A stretch of 64,000 bases of DNA from Arthrobacter sp. 260. GTDB lineage: Bacteria; Actinomycetota; Actinomycetes; Actinomycetales; Micrococcaceae. This document shows positions 27,077-35,451 of the stretch, piece by piece. The DNA lies in NCBI RefSeq assembly GCF_013116745.1, contig NZ_JABFOE010000008.1, forward strand, positions 124,001 through 188,000, in the 5' to 3' direction. Within the stretch, counting starts at the first letter, position 1. Each line of letters begins with the position of its first letter. Made by a program: the position numbers and the translations under genes. Under the pieces are notes generated by a model. The model did no database searches. It worked only from the letters and a program-made list of their open reading frames with translations, and was not told the origin of the DNA.

Positions 27077-28069
27077 ATGTCTTCCCACAGCCAGTCGTAC
27101 TGGACCACCAGCCCCGGGCACGGCGAACTCCGCACCGCTCCCCTGCCACCGCTGGAGCCCGGCCAGGCACAGGTCCGCACCCTGTACTCGGGCATCAGCA
27201 GGGGAACCGAGACACTGGTCCACGACGGCCGTATTCCTCCCGAGATCGCCACCCTGATGGAGGCACCCTTCCAGGAGGGATCTTTCGGTGGGCCGGTGAA
27301 ATACGGGTACCTCTCCGTGGGGCTGGTCGAGGACGGCCCCGCCTCCCTGGTGGGCAAGCGGGTCTTCTGCCTCTACCCCCATCAGGACCGCTACGTGGTT
27401 CCGACGGAGGCACTGACCCTGATTCCCGACGACGTCCCCAGCGAACGCGCCGTCCTGGCCGGCGCCGTCGAAACGGCAGTGAACGCCCTGTGGGATTCCC
27501 GGCCATGCATCGGTGACCGGATCGCCGTCGTCGGCGGTGGCATGATCGGAGCCGCCATCGCAACACTGCTCCGCCGCTTCCCCCTGGCGCGCCTCCAACT
27601 AGTGGATCCGGATCCCGCCCGTGCCGCGCTCGCCGAGCAGCTGGGCGTGGACTGGGTGCACCCGGACGACGCGGCGGGCGACTGCGACCTGGTCTACCAC
27701 TGCTCCTCCACAGCCGCCGGCCTGTCGCTGGGCCTGGGCCTGCTCGGCGATGAGGGCGAGGTGATCGAGCTGTCCTGGTACGGCACCAACTCGCCCGAGG
27801 TGCCGCTGGGGGCAGACTTCCATGCCCGCCGGCTCACCATCAGGGCAAGCCAGGTGGGCACCATCGCCGCTCCGCGCCGGGCACGCCGCACCCACCAGGA
27901 CCGCCTCGCCACCGCCCTCGACGCGCTGAAGGATCCGGCGTTCGATGCCCTGCTCAGCGGGTCCTCACCCTTCGAAGACCTGCCGAACGTGATGCGCGAC
28001 CTGTCCAGCGGCACCCTCTCCGCCCTCTGCCATGTGATCGCCTACCCGGGCTCCGACCACACCCCGTAA
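27077..28069 (+). CDS. MDR-superfamily (zinc-type) dehydrogenase, BchC-like
   Basis: A 330-residue medium-chain dehydrogenase/reductase. LYSGISRGTETL near residue 37 occupies the place where alcohol dehydrogenases have their catalytic-zinc Cys. No Cys is present there, so zinc catalysis may be absent. The nucleotide fold has DRIAVVGGGMIGAAIATLL near 155-173 and VDPDPARAALAEQLG. The N-terminal pattern recalls BchC-type and other SGISRGTE proteins of biosynthetic clusters. It is the first gene of a five-gene plus-strand operon, with a PTPS-like gene 67 bases downstream. It is likely a reductase acting on that operon's product. Substrate unknown. Confidence 0.7.
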   Translation: MSSHSQSYWTTSPGHGELRTAPLPPLEPGQAQVRTLYSGISRGTETLVHDGRIPPEIATLMEAPFQEGSFGGPVKYGYLSVGLVEDGPASLVGKRVFCLYPHQDRYVVPTEALTLIPDDVPSERAVLAGAVETAVNALWDSRPCIGDRIAVVGGGMIGAAIATLLRRFPLARLQLVDPDPARAALAEQLGVDWVHPDDAAGDCDLVYHCSSTAAGLSLGLGLLGDEGEVIELSWYGTNSPEVPLGADFHARRLTIRASQVGTIAAPRRARRTHQDRLATALDALKDPAFDALLSGSSPFEDLPNVMRDLSSGTLSALCHVIAYPGSDHTP

Positions 28070-28136
28070 TCCCGGCGCCGGGCCCTTATCGTCACGCCCC
28101 ACAAGCACCGCCGTATCCAACAACCACAGGAGACCC

Positions 28137-28535
28137 ATGTACCGCCTGACCGTCCGCGACCATGTGATGATCGCCCACAGCCTTCCCGACCCGTTCTTCG
28201 GCCCGGCCCAGGGCCTGCACGGCGCCACGCTGGTGGTGGAGGTGACCTGGCGGCGTCGTGAACTGACCGAACACGCAGTGGTGATCGACATTGGCGAGGC
28301 CACAGCCATGCTCGGCGAGGTGCTCGACGGGTTGCGGTACCGGAACCTCGACGAGCATCCCGACTTCGCGGGCGTCCTCTCCACCACCGAGGCGGTGGCC
28401 CGGTACATTGCCGACCGCTTGCAGGACCGCTTCGACACCTCGGTGTTTGCCGGACTCGACGTGGTGCTCCGTGAGCACCCGGATGCCTGGGCCGGTTACT
28501 CGGTGGAGTTCGATCCGGCTGACGTACCGGGCTAG
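28137..28535 (+). CDS. 6-pyruvoyl-tetrahydropterin synthase-like protein with altered zinc site
   Basis: A 132-residue T-fold protein, the usual size of PTPS/QueD/6-carboxytetrahydropterin synthases. Those enzymes act on dihydroneopterin triphosphate. AHSL (His14), GLHGATLVVEV (His28), VVIDIGEA and EHPDAWAGY (Glu113) align with the family. However, the canonical HGH zinc motif reads H-G-A (Ala30), the catalytic Cys before it is not seen, and the LDH segment reads RNLDEHPDF. It may bind no metal or act differently. AGGAG five bases before the ATG supports the start. The glycosyltransferase gene follows after four bases. Confidence 0.75.
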   Translation: MYRLTVRDHVMIAHSLPDPFFGPAQGLHGATLVVEVTWRRRELTEHAVVIDIGEATAMLGEVLDGLRYRNLDEHPDFAGVLSTTEAVARYIADRLQDRFDTSVFAGLDVVLREHPDAWAGYSVEFDPADVPG

Positions 28536-28539
28536 CTCG

Positions 28540-29598
28540 ATGGACCTGACCCTGGTGGATCCCGGCGCACCCGGACCCAGCGGCGGCACCATCTACAACG
28601 ACCGGCTGGCTGCGGCGCTGGGCGACGCAGGGCACCGCGTGACGATGATCCTGGTGCGTGGGGACTGGCCAAACGCCTCTGCGCACCACCACCGGGTGCT
28701 CGCCGCTGCGCTCAGGGATGTCCCGGCCGGCTCGGTGGTGCTGGTCGATGGGCTCATGGCCTCAGCCGCCCCGGAGGCAGTTCGGGCAGCGGTCGACGCC
28801 GGCGTCATCGTCTGGGTATTGCTGCACCTGCCGCTTCCCGCCGAGACTGGCCTCAGCGAAGCGGAGCAGACGGCCTTAGCGGCGTCGGAGGAGGCCGCGT
28901 TGCGGCACGCCACCGGGGTGATCTGCACCAGCAACTGGGCCCGCGAGGACCTGCAGCGCCGCTACCGGCTGAACCGCGTGTACGCCGTGCCTCCCGGCAC
29001 CGAACCGGCGGAGATCGCCGCGGGGAGTAGTCAGGAGGGCAGTCCGCACCTGTTGATGCTCGGGTCGCTGACGCCCCGGAAGAACCATTCGGTGGTGCTT
29101 GCCGCTCTCGGCGACCTGGTCGACCTGCCCTGGACCGCCTCACTGGTGGGTGGTCCGCTCGACGGCGCCCACGCGACCGGCCTGAGGGAGCTGGCAGGGA
29201 AACTCCCGCCGGGACGGGTCTCCTTCCCCGGTGTGCTCCAGGGTCCAGCGCTCGACGCCGACTGGGCACGCACCGATCTGCTGCTCCTGCCGTCGGTGGC
29301 TGAGACGTTTGGGATGGTGGTAACCGAGGGACTGGCCCGGGGCATCCCCGGCGTGGTGGGCCGTGGCACCGGCGCGGTCGAAGCGTTGACCGGCGGCACC
29401 GCAGCGAACGACGACGATAACCTCCCCGGCGCCGTCCTCGATCCCTCCGACCCGGACCGGCTCAGCGAACTGCTGCGGACCTGGCTCACCGACGCGGCCC
29501 TCCGCCAGTCGTGGCGGACCGCCGCGCTGCGCCGCCGCGATACACTGCCGACATGGGCCACTACCGCGACCACGCTGCTGAAGATCATCGACCTGTGA
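28540..29598 (+). CDS. GT4 family glycosyltransferase of the PTPS-like cluster
   Basis: A 352-residue GT-B enzyme from the ATG at 28540, four bases after the PTPS-like stop. A much longer in-frame extension to 28291 would overlap the previous gene and has no family similarity. Motifs are VDPGAPGPSGGTIYNDRLAA (acceptor-domain loop), VICTSNWAREDLQRRY, VYAVPPGTEPAE, LLMLGSLTPRKNH and the donor site SVAETFGMVVTEGLARGIP. It probably glycosylates a small molecule or a lipid made by the operon. Acceptor unknown. Confidence 0.82.
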   Translation: MDLTLVDPGAPGPSGGTIYNDRLAAALGDAGHRVTMILVRGDWPNASAHHHRVLAAALRDVPAGSVVLVDGLMASAAPEAVRAAVDAGVIVWVLLHLPLPAETGLSEAEQTALAASEEAALRHATGVICTSNWAREDLQRRYRLNRVYAVPPGTEPAEIAAGSSQEGSPHLLMLGSLTPRKNHSVVLAALGDLVDLPWTASLVGGPLDGAHATGLRELAGKLPPGRVSFPGVLQGPALDADWARTDLLLLPSVAETFGMVVTEGLARGIPGVVGRGTGAVEALTGGTAANDDDNLPGAVLDPSDPDRLSELLRTWLTDAALRQSWRTAALRRRDTLPTWATTATTLLKIIDL

Positions 29599-30482
29599 CC
29601 GACGCTGACCCGGATGCACCCCGACCCATCAGCAGCGACTGGCTCTCCCTCCGCCGGCCCGCCGACGAAGCCGCCCGGCAGGCAAGCCAGCCCCTCCTCG
29701 CTGACCTACAGAACTTCCTCGCCGAGATCCGAGGTACCGACCACACCGGTCCGGTGCGGATCTTCGACCTCGGCGCCGGGACGGGAGCCAACCAGGCGTG
29801 GCTGGCCCCACAACTGGCCCTGTCCCAGCGGTGGACCCTTATTGACCATGACGCTGATCTGCTGGACCACACCTTGAGTGCTCCACCGGTCGACGGCGTC
29901 GCCGGCACTGAAGCAGTGGTGGCCGGGATCGAAGACCTTGGGCAGATCCTCGACGCCGACGCTGGCACCGCTGATTCTGCAGTTGACGGTCCTGCCCCGG
30001 ACCGGCACCGATTCGTCACCTGCTCAGCCCTTCTTGATCTCCTCACCCCCGACCAGCTCCGCGAGCTCTGCGCCACCCTTGCCGCGACGGGGACCGCTGC
30101 CCTGTTCAGCCTCAGCGTCACCGGCGTGATGGACATCGAACCGGCGGACCCCCTGGACGAACGCCTCAACGACGCCTTCAACCGGCACCAGAACCGTGGC
30201 GACCGGGCGGGCGCCCAGGCCGTGGACCTGACGGCGGGGTATCTGGCGGACGCCAACTTCACGGTCACCACCGTCGACACGCCGTGGGAACTCACCGGAA
30301 ACCATGCCCAGCTGATCCACCGGTTCCTCAGCGACCGGGCGGACGCCGTCCTGGAGGTAGACCCCACCCTCGCCGGGGAGGTCGACCGCTGGCTGGCCCG
30401 GCGATCAGAGCAGGCGGCAGCCGGGTCCCTCCGGGTGACGATTGGTCACCGCGACCTGCTCGCCCTCCCGCCACGACGGTGA
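29595..30482 (+). CDS. Class I SAM-dependent methyltransferase of the PTPS-like cluster
   Basis: A 295-residue protein if started at GTG 29595, which overlaps the glycosyltransferase stop by four bases (GTGA). An ATG at 29553 (MGHYRD) is an alternative. SAM-binding motif I is VRIFDLGAGTGANQAW, followed by WTLIDHDADLLD as the acidic motif. VTCSALLDLLTPDQL and TGTAALFSLSVTG look like post-I motifs. It has no signal peptide. Substrate cannot be read from sequence. The neighbourhood suggests methylation of the cluster product. Confidence 0.78.
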   Translation: MTDADPDAPRPISSDWLSLRRPADEAARQASQPLLADLQNFLAEIRGTDHTGPVRIFDLGAGTGANQAWLAPQLALSQRWTLIDHDADLLDHTLSAPPVDGVAGTEAVVAGIEDLGQILDADAGTADSAVDGPAPDRHRFVTCSALLDLLTPDQLRELCATLAATGTAALFSLSVTGVMDIEPADPLDERLNDAFNRHQNRGDRAGAQAVDLTAGYLADANFTVTTVDTPWELTGNHAQLIHRFLSDRADAVLEVDPTLAGEVDRWLARRSEQAAAGSLRVTIGHRDLLALPPRR

Positions 30483-31426
30483 CCCTCACCGCACAGGCCC
30501 GCCGCCGCTGGCTGGGGCTCCTTCAGGCTGCGTGCGCAGCCGCTCTGATCTACCTGCTGGTCCGGGTATTCGGCACCGGACCGTTCGCTGCCGGCCTGGA
30601 GGCACTGACCTTCCCTTCGATCGCCGCAGCCCTCCTGCTCGGGCTCCTCGGTACTGCCGCACAGGCCCAGCGCTGGCGGCTGGTTTCCGCAGGGTTCCAG
30701 ATGCACCTTCCCCCGGGCGGTGCCCTGGCCCAGTGCTACGAAGCGTCCTTCCTGAATGCAGTGCTCCCGGGTGGTCTGGCGGGCGACGCCATCCGCACCG
30801 CCCGGCAGCGCTCGGCCTACCGATCGAGCTGGCTCAGCAGTATCGGCTCGGTGCTGGGCGAGCGGCTGGCCGGGACGGTGATCGTGCTCCTCGCGGCAGC
30901 GGCAGCCCTCCTGGCAGTGGACTGGCGGGCCTCCGCAGCGGTCGCCGCCGGCGCCATGCTGGTCCTGCTGGCCGCCCGTCCCTCGCTGCGGCGGCTCCCC
31001 AACCGGACGGTGGCGGCCGTGTGGGGGCTGTCGGTCCTGGGGTGGTCCTCCTATGCGGCACTGTTTGCGGTCTCTGCGGCTCTGACGGCACCCGAGCTGG
31101 ACCCGGTCGACGTCGTCGGCCTGACCGCCATCTGCCTGGCAGGTATGTCGATCCCCCTGAGCCTGGGCGGGTGGGGGCCTCGCGAGGGCGTCACCGCCGT
31201 CGCGTTCATGATGTTCGGATACCAGGGGTCGCTGGGTATCGAGGTGTCGGTGGGCTATGGGTTGCTGGCCCTGGTCTCGGTCCTGCCCGGCGCTCTGCTC
31301 CTGCTCGCCCTCTTCGTAAGCGGCCTGCTAGGGAACCGGTACGGAGAGGGCCGCCGAAAAGTCGAACTCGGTGCAGACGTCCCTACCGAACTCGAAGCGC
31401 CGCACGGGCGCCGAGAGGGCACCTGA
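30479..31426 (+). CDS. UPF0104/lysylphosphatidylglycerol-synthase-TM-like membrane protein
   Basis: A 315-residue multi-span membrane protein of the LPG synthase TM/AglD type. GTG 30479 overlaps the methyltransferase stop by four bases. Hydrophobic segments include LLQAACAAALIYLLV, FPSIAAALLLGLLG and YGLLALVSVLPGALLLLALF. The family motifs NAVLPGGLAGDAIRTAR and IPLSLGGWGPREGVTAVAF are clear. Relatives are proposed to move or modify lipid-linked substrates, so it may flip or export the product. Its last 99 bases overlap the antisense end of the RibA-RibD gene, an unusually long convergent overlap. Confidence 0.8.
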   Translation: MTLTAQARRRWLGLLQAACAAALIYLLVRVFGTGPFAAGLEALTFPSIAAALLLGLLGTAAQAQRWRLVSAGFQMHLPPGGALAQCYEASFLNAVLPGGLAGDAIRTARQRSAYRSSWLSSIGSVLGERLAGTVIVLLAAAAALLAVDWRASAAVAAGAMLVLLAARPSLRRLPNRTVAAVWGLSVLGWSSYAALFAVSAALTAPELDPVDVVGLTAICLAGMSIPLSLGGWGPREGVTAVAFMMFGYQGSLGIEVSVGYGLLALVSVLPGALLLLALFVSGLLGNRYGEGRRKVELGADVPTELEAPHGRREGT

Positions 31427-32716
31427 CAGCGCATCGCTGCCCGCGAACCTGATCCCCGGAACGCCGTCGCCCACCAGGATCGGCGCGCACGTCAGGTACA
31501 GCCGGTCCAGCGCACCTGCCTCGAGGAAGCGTGACACCGTGTGCCCGCCGCCCTCCACGAGCACCCGGGGGTGGCCCAGGTCAGCCAACAGGTCCAGCAG
31601 GCGGTGCGGCGCGAAGTCGTCGGCGGCGAGCCGTCGGACGCTGACGTGGTCGGCCAGATCGGTCGGAACCGCAGCGTCGGTCCCCACCAGCCAGAGGGTG
31701 GGAGCGGCGCCATCGGTCAGGAGCAGTGACGAAGCGGGGATCCGGGCGTGCGGATCCAGCACCACCCGGAGCGGGTTGGGTCCCTCGACGGCCCGTACCG
31801 TGAGCTGGCAATCGTCCGCAGTCACGGTCGACGCACCAATCACCACCGCGTCCACCAGCGCGCGCAACCGGTGCAGGTGTTCACGGTCCTCGCTGCCCGT
31901 GACAAACCGTGCATCGCCAGTACGCGACGCGATGAAGCCGTCGAGACTCTGGCCGAGCTGGCCAATGACCAGGCGGCCGTCGGGGCGGATGGCCTGTACC
32001 AGGGGTCCGTAGCGGGTGATGAGCTCGGCGGCGAGACCGTGTACCGACCCTTGGGGGACAGTGCCCTCGGTGAGCTGGCGCCAGACGTCCTGGACCGGTT
32101 CGCCGTCGTGCCTCATCCTGGCCCGCTTCGTGGCGATGTAGCCGGCGTTCTCGGGCCGCTGGGCAATGTTCAGTCCGCTGCGTCCAGCGACGGTGATACC
32201 GCCGCTTTCCAGGGCTTCCTGTTTTGCGGGGTTGGAGGAGAGCAACCGGATGCGGGTAATTCCGAGGTCGCGCAGGATCTCGGTGCTCTGCACGTAGTCG
32301 CGTGAATCGACAGGCAACCCCAGCGAGGTGTTGGCGTCCACGGTGTCAGCTCCCTGATCCTGCAGTGCGTAGGCACGCAGCTTCTCCAGCAGGCCGATCC
32401 CCCGCCCTTCGTGCCCACGGACGTAGATGACGACGCCGGTGCCCTCCTCGCTGATCCGTTGCAGGGAGGCCGCGAGTTGCTCGCCGCAGTCACACCGGTA
32501 GGACCCGAGGGCGTCCCCCGTAAGGCATTCGGAGTGCACGCGTACCAGCGGGATCGCCCCGTTGTTGGTGTCACCCCGCACCAGCGCCACGTGCTCGTTG
32601 TTTCGGGAATCGCGGTACCCCACCATTCGGAACACGCCGTAGCGCGTAGGCAATACCGTCTCGACAACACGTTCTACCTGTGAGGCACCCCAGCCGGGAG
32701 CCGAATTGATCGACAT
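31328..32716 (-). CDS. GTP cyclohydrolase II fused to a RibD-type reductase domain
   Basis: A 462-residue two-domain protein. Residues 1 to about 200 are GTP cyclohydrolase II (RibA). They have the zinc Cys set at 64, 75 and 77 (HSECLTGDALGSYRCDC) and GHEGRGIGLLEKL, and convert GTP to a 2,5-diaminopyrimidinone ribotide. Residues about 225-455 are a RibD C-terminal/DHFR-like reductase, with QSLDGFIASRTGDARFVTG, VVIGASTVTADD and VLVEGGGHTVSRFLE, which would reduce the ribosyl side chain. The RibD deaminase and the RibB domain are absent. No FMN-riboswitch-like sequence is seen upstream, which argues against ordinary riboflavin supply. It converges on the PTPS-like operon. Confidence 0.88.
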   Translation of the reverse strand: MSINSAPGWGASQVERVVETVLPTRYGVFRMVGYRDSRNNEHVALVRGDTNNGAIPLVRVHSECLTGDALGSYRCDCGEQLAASLQRISEEGTGVVIYVRGHEGRGIGLLEKLRAYALQDQGADTVDANTSLGLPVDSRDYVQSTEILRDLGITRIRLLSSNPAKQEALESGGITVAGRSGLNIAQRPENAGYIATKRARMRHDGEPVQDVWRQLTEGTVPQGSVHGLAAELITRYGPLVQAIRPDGRLVIGQLGQSLDGFIASRTGDARFVTGSEDREHLHRLRALVDAVVIGASTVTADDCQLTVRAVEGPNPLRVVLDPHARIPASSLLLTDGAAPTLWLVGTDAAVPTDLADHVSVRRLAADDFAPHRLLDLLADLGHPRVLVEGGGHTVSRFLEAGALDRLYLTCAPILVGDGVPGIRFAGSDALSGALSAPVRRFEFGRDVCTEFDFSAALSVPVP

Positions 32717-33014
32717 AAAACCACAATAGGCGACCGGCCGCGCTCCGTGACCCCCAGCCCCCGCCGGGCATTGCGTCCCGGCGAGCCGATCACAATGTCG
32801 TCACAGTTGCTCAGGCATCAGTTACAGTCGGATAAAGAAAGCATGCTGACTATAGCCGGGGCGTTCAACGACTCACTATCGTCGGAAGCAGGAACTGGCT
32901 GGGCGTTCGGGACGTTGACCCAAATAGCTGAGCCATCCGGCAGACACCACGTGAGCCGGCAGTGCAGTACGGGCAGCCCGCTGGGGTGCTGCCGACATCC
33001 GAGCATAGGGCAGC
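32717..33014. promoter_or_regulatory. Divergent intergenic region, no riboswitch recognised
   Basis: A 298-base gap between ribA-ribD (minus) and a hypothetical gene (plus). A CGCCGGG/CCCGGCG inverted repeat (32762-32768 and 32777-32783) lies about 50-70 bases upstream of the RibA start. I searched by eye for the conserved RFN element blocks and did not find them. The plus side has TTGACC near 32920, without a good -10. Confidence 0.4.
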
Positions 33015-33404
33015 ATGGAATCGAAACGGCCATCATCCGACACCGGACGCCGCCTGGCGCGCTCCTATGCAGTGCAGGACGGCAATCTGGCAGTCAGGAT
33101 TGACGCCCCCGAATTTCCCAGCGCTTCCCCTCTACGCCGCCGCCGCGCCGAAAGCGCCGAACAGCGCCTGTCCGGACTGGAAGCCCTGCGCCGCCCGCTG
33201 GTACAGGCTGTCCTGGACGCCCGCGAGCTTTGTGAACGGACCGCTCCCCACCCGCTCGACGACGAGTCGGATGCCATCGCCATCGCCGTGGGCACCGCGC
33301 CAGTCCTGACCACCCCCACGTTCGGGCAGCTGCTCCTCTGCGCCGCTGTGAAGGACCTCGAGGAACTCGACGACCGGCTCTACCAGGCCCGGCTCCACCA
33401 CTAA
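33015..33404 (+). CDS. Hypothetical protein, 129 residues
   Basis: I do not recognise this protein. It is soluble, with no signal peptide or membrane segment. It has a basic N-terminus, then an Arg/Glu/Ala-rich helical stretch (LRRRRAESAEQRLSGLEALR) and a second helical region at the C-terminus (LCAAVKDLEELDDRLYQA). Coding is supported by amphipathic composition and an AGGG a few bases before the ATG. It stands alone between two divergent or convergent blocks. Confidence 0.5.
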   Translation: MESKRPSSDTGRRLARSYAVQDGNLAVRIDAPEFPSASPLRRRRAESAEQRLSGLEALRRPLVQAVLDARELCERTAPHPLDDESDAIAIAVGTAPVLTTPTFGQLLLCAAVKDLEELDDRLYQARLHH

Positions 33405-33441
33405 CGGCGCCGGGACCAGCGGCTCCGGCACCAGAGGACGC

Positions 33442-33939
33442 CTACTCGGTAACCAGCCAGTTGAGCTCGGTCCGCAGGTCGGCCGGATCCATGTCGGGCG
33501 TCGGCTCCGTCACGTAGACCTCCCACAGGGCGTCGCTGGGGGTCAGACCCTGTCCGGTGATCCACCCCTGCAGGCGTTCCCATGACGCTCCGAGGGTGTC
33601 AAAGGATCCGTGGTGCATCAGCCTGGCCACCCGGCCGCCGGGGAGTGCACTGGCCACCACCTCGCCGTCCTGCTCCACCTCGCGATCGGTGACGAAACCC
33701 ACTTCAAGATCCACCGTTTCGGAGGGAACCCCGTTATAGAAGGCCATGGCCGGACCAGCGATTGACACGTCCTGGGCGCCGACCACCGCCGGAACCTGGG
33801 AGAACGACCGGTCGAAAAAGCCGGTGAGCTCCTCCATCGCGATCACTCCGGGAATCACAGCGGTCACCGCTGGTTCAACAGTAACCAGCTCGGGCTGGGC
33901 CTCGGTGGCTTCCTCAGACTCGAATTCTGCGCTGTTCAT
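33442..33939 (-). CDS. GyrI-like/effector-binding small-molecule-binding protein
   Basis: A 165-residue single-domain protein resembling the GyrI/AraC effector-binding (SHS2 pair) fold. Visible features are VTVEPAVTAVIPGVIAMEELTGFFDRSF, shared in style with that family, then AFYNGVPSETVDLEVGF and ARLMHHGSFDTLGASWERL. It has no DNA-binding domain. The ATG at 33939 is chosen because AGGAGG lies five bases upstream. The 50-codon upstream extension overlaps the HutD gene. It may sequester or hydrolyse a ligand; role unknown. Confidence 0.7.
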   Translation of the reverse strand: MNSAEFESEEATEAQPELVTVEPAVTAVIPGVIAMEELTGFFDRSFSQVPAVVGAQDVSIAGPAMAFYNGVPSETVDLEVGFVTDREVEQDGEVVASALPGGRVARLMHHGSFDTLGASWERLQGWITGQGLTPSDALWEVYVTEPTPDMDPADLRTELNWLVTE

Positions 33940-33973
33940 CAGACCTCCTCGTGTGTGTGCCTGCCATCTTGCA

Positions 33974-34603
33974 TCAGCTGACAGTTCGTGTAAATCCCTC
34001 ACCCGGAAGCGGGTAAACCGAAGCCACTGCCACGTCCGCGGCGCCGGAAAGCCGCAGCGCACCGTCGTCAGCCTGGCCCGTGCGCTCAATCAGCACGGCG
34101 TCGTGGGGTTTCAGCAACTGGTCATCGACGTGCAGGGTTCCGGCCAGCAGCACGACGACGACAGCCCCACCCGGCGGGGCGGCGAGCTCCCGGGGGGTGC
34201 CAGCGGGTGCGTCGAGCCGCAGGTGCTCAAGCACTCCGGTGCAGGCGTCCCGCCGGGTCATCAGGTTCAGGTCGAGCGTCGGGACGGTCACCCCGGTCGC
34301 GGCAACGTCATTCTCCCCGGCGAACCGGTGCACCCCGTACCGGCCGAGCGCAACCGGGTGTCCACCGTCCACGAGGCCCAGCCCCCCGGGCGAAAGGGCC
34401 ATCAGGGACCGGTCAACGCCGGGGAACGCCGAGAACCCGCCGTCCCGATCCACGGTGGCGATGCTTAGCCGCCAGGTGAAAGGCCCCTGTGCACTCCCGG
34501 TGGCATCGTCGTCGGGCCGCACCACCAGCTCGGTGGTGTAGCCGCCGCCGTTCTTCCACGGCACCCGCCGGTGTGACGACGCTGGCAGCAGGGTGGCGCT
34601 CAT
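33974..34603 (-). CDS. HutD family protein
   Basis: A 209-residue cupin-like protein of the HutD family, found in histidine-utilisation loci and thought to modulate hut expression or bind a pathway intermediate. The N-terminus has RRVPWKNGGGYTTELVV, the family hallmark. WRLSIATVDRDGGFSAFPGVDR and a late GEGFTRTVS follow. Its ATG overlaps the RpiR regulator stop by four bases (ATGA). A HutD in a cluster with two HAL-fold proteins suggests an imidazole-type or histidine-like substrate, though no urocanase (hutU) or imidazolonepropionase (hutI) is present. Confidence 0.85.
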   Translation of the reverse strand: MSATLLPASSHRRVPWKNGGGYTTELVVRPDDDATGSAQGPFTWRLSIATVDRDGGFSAFPGVDRSLMALSPGGLGLVDGGHPVALGRYGVHRFAGENDVAATGVTVPTLDLNLMTRRDACTGVLEHLRLDAPAGTPRELAAPPGGAVVVVLLAGTLHVDDQLLKPHDAVLIERTGQADDGALRLSGAADVAVASVYPLPGEGFTRTVS

Positions 34604-35451
34604 CGCTGGGTGTGGGCCCAGCGCTCCACCAATTCCTCGTGCGCTTCCAGCAGTTCCTGGGTGCGGTGCGGGTCCCGGGCTGCGAGCGCATCCAGCAGAG
34701 AGATAGCCAGGACGACGGCGGCGGCGTGGGAGTCGAACACCAGGTCGGTGCCGACGGGCGCGACCAGGAGGGCATCGACGTCGTTCGCGAAGGGAACCAG
34801 TGGGCTGTCGACGATGGCCACGGTGGCCATGCCCAGCGACCGGGCCTGCGCCAGGGCGCGGACCGTGACCGCCGGGTATCGGGGCATCACGAAGGCCAGG
34901 ACGGCCGTGGCGCCATTGCGGTGCAGCTGCAGGATCGCGTCGTCCATGGAGGCGGCATCGGAGAGGACGTGCACGTCCGGCAGCACCCGGCGGGCGAAGT
35001 AGCCAAGGTACTCGGCGAGCGCGGCCGAGACCCTGAGACCGATAATGCCGAGCGGCTGGGTACCGGCGAGCAGGTCGATCGCCCGCTGCATCTGCTCGCT
35101 GGCGACAGTGCGTTCCAGGGCGCCGATGTTCTGCTGTTCAAACTCAAGGATGGTGGGCCGTTCGGCGCCTGCACCGTTGAGCGGAGCGGTCTTGCCGCGC
35201 ACCACGTCACGGATGGCGCTACGGAACTCGGGATAGCCGGGATAACCCAGCGCGGTCGCCAGCCGGGTGACGGTGGGCTGGCTGACCCCTGCGGCCTCGG
35301 CGACGTCGATGGTCGAGGCAAAGGCCACGTCCGGGAGGGAAGCAAGCATGTATTGGATCACGCGACGCTGGGTGGGCGAGACCCGATGGCGGTGCGCCAG
35401 GTCCACCAGCCAGTCGTGCGCGCGGTCAGCTGATGATTGGTCGCTCAGCAC
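34600..35451 (-). CDS. MurR/RpiR family transcriptional regulator
   Basis: A 283-residue regulator. The N-terminal HTH domain has VSPTQRRVIQYMLASLPDVAF and AAGVSQPTVTRLATALG (recognition helix). A SIS domain follows (about 120-260), with GIIGLRVSAALAEYLG, VLSDAASMDDAIL and FVMPRYPAVTV. RpiR proteins sense phosphosugars or other small ligands. It is divergent from the cyclodeaminase/lyase operon and cotranscribed with HutD, so it probably controls this island. GTG start. Confidence 0.88.
   Translation of the reverse strand: MLSDQSSADRAHDWLVDLAHRHRVSPTQRRVIQYMLASLPDVAFASTIDVAEAAGVSQPTVTRLATALGYPGYPEFRSAIRDVVRGKTAPLNGAGAERPTILEFEQQNIGALERTVASEQMQRAIDLLAGTQPLGIIGLRVSAALAEYLGYFARRVLPDVHVLSDAASMDDAILQLHRNGATAVLAFVMPRYPAVTVRALAQARSLGMATVAIVDSPLVPFANDVDALLVAPVGTDLVFDSHAAAVVLAISLLDALAARDPHRTQELLEAHEELVERWAHTQR

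Noticed and set aside
32717..33014. Possible FMN riboswitch upstream of ribA-ribD
   Set aside because: The conserved RFN sequence blocks were not found by eye on the minus strand. A covariance search would be decisive.
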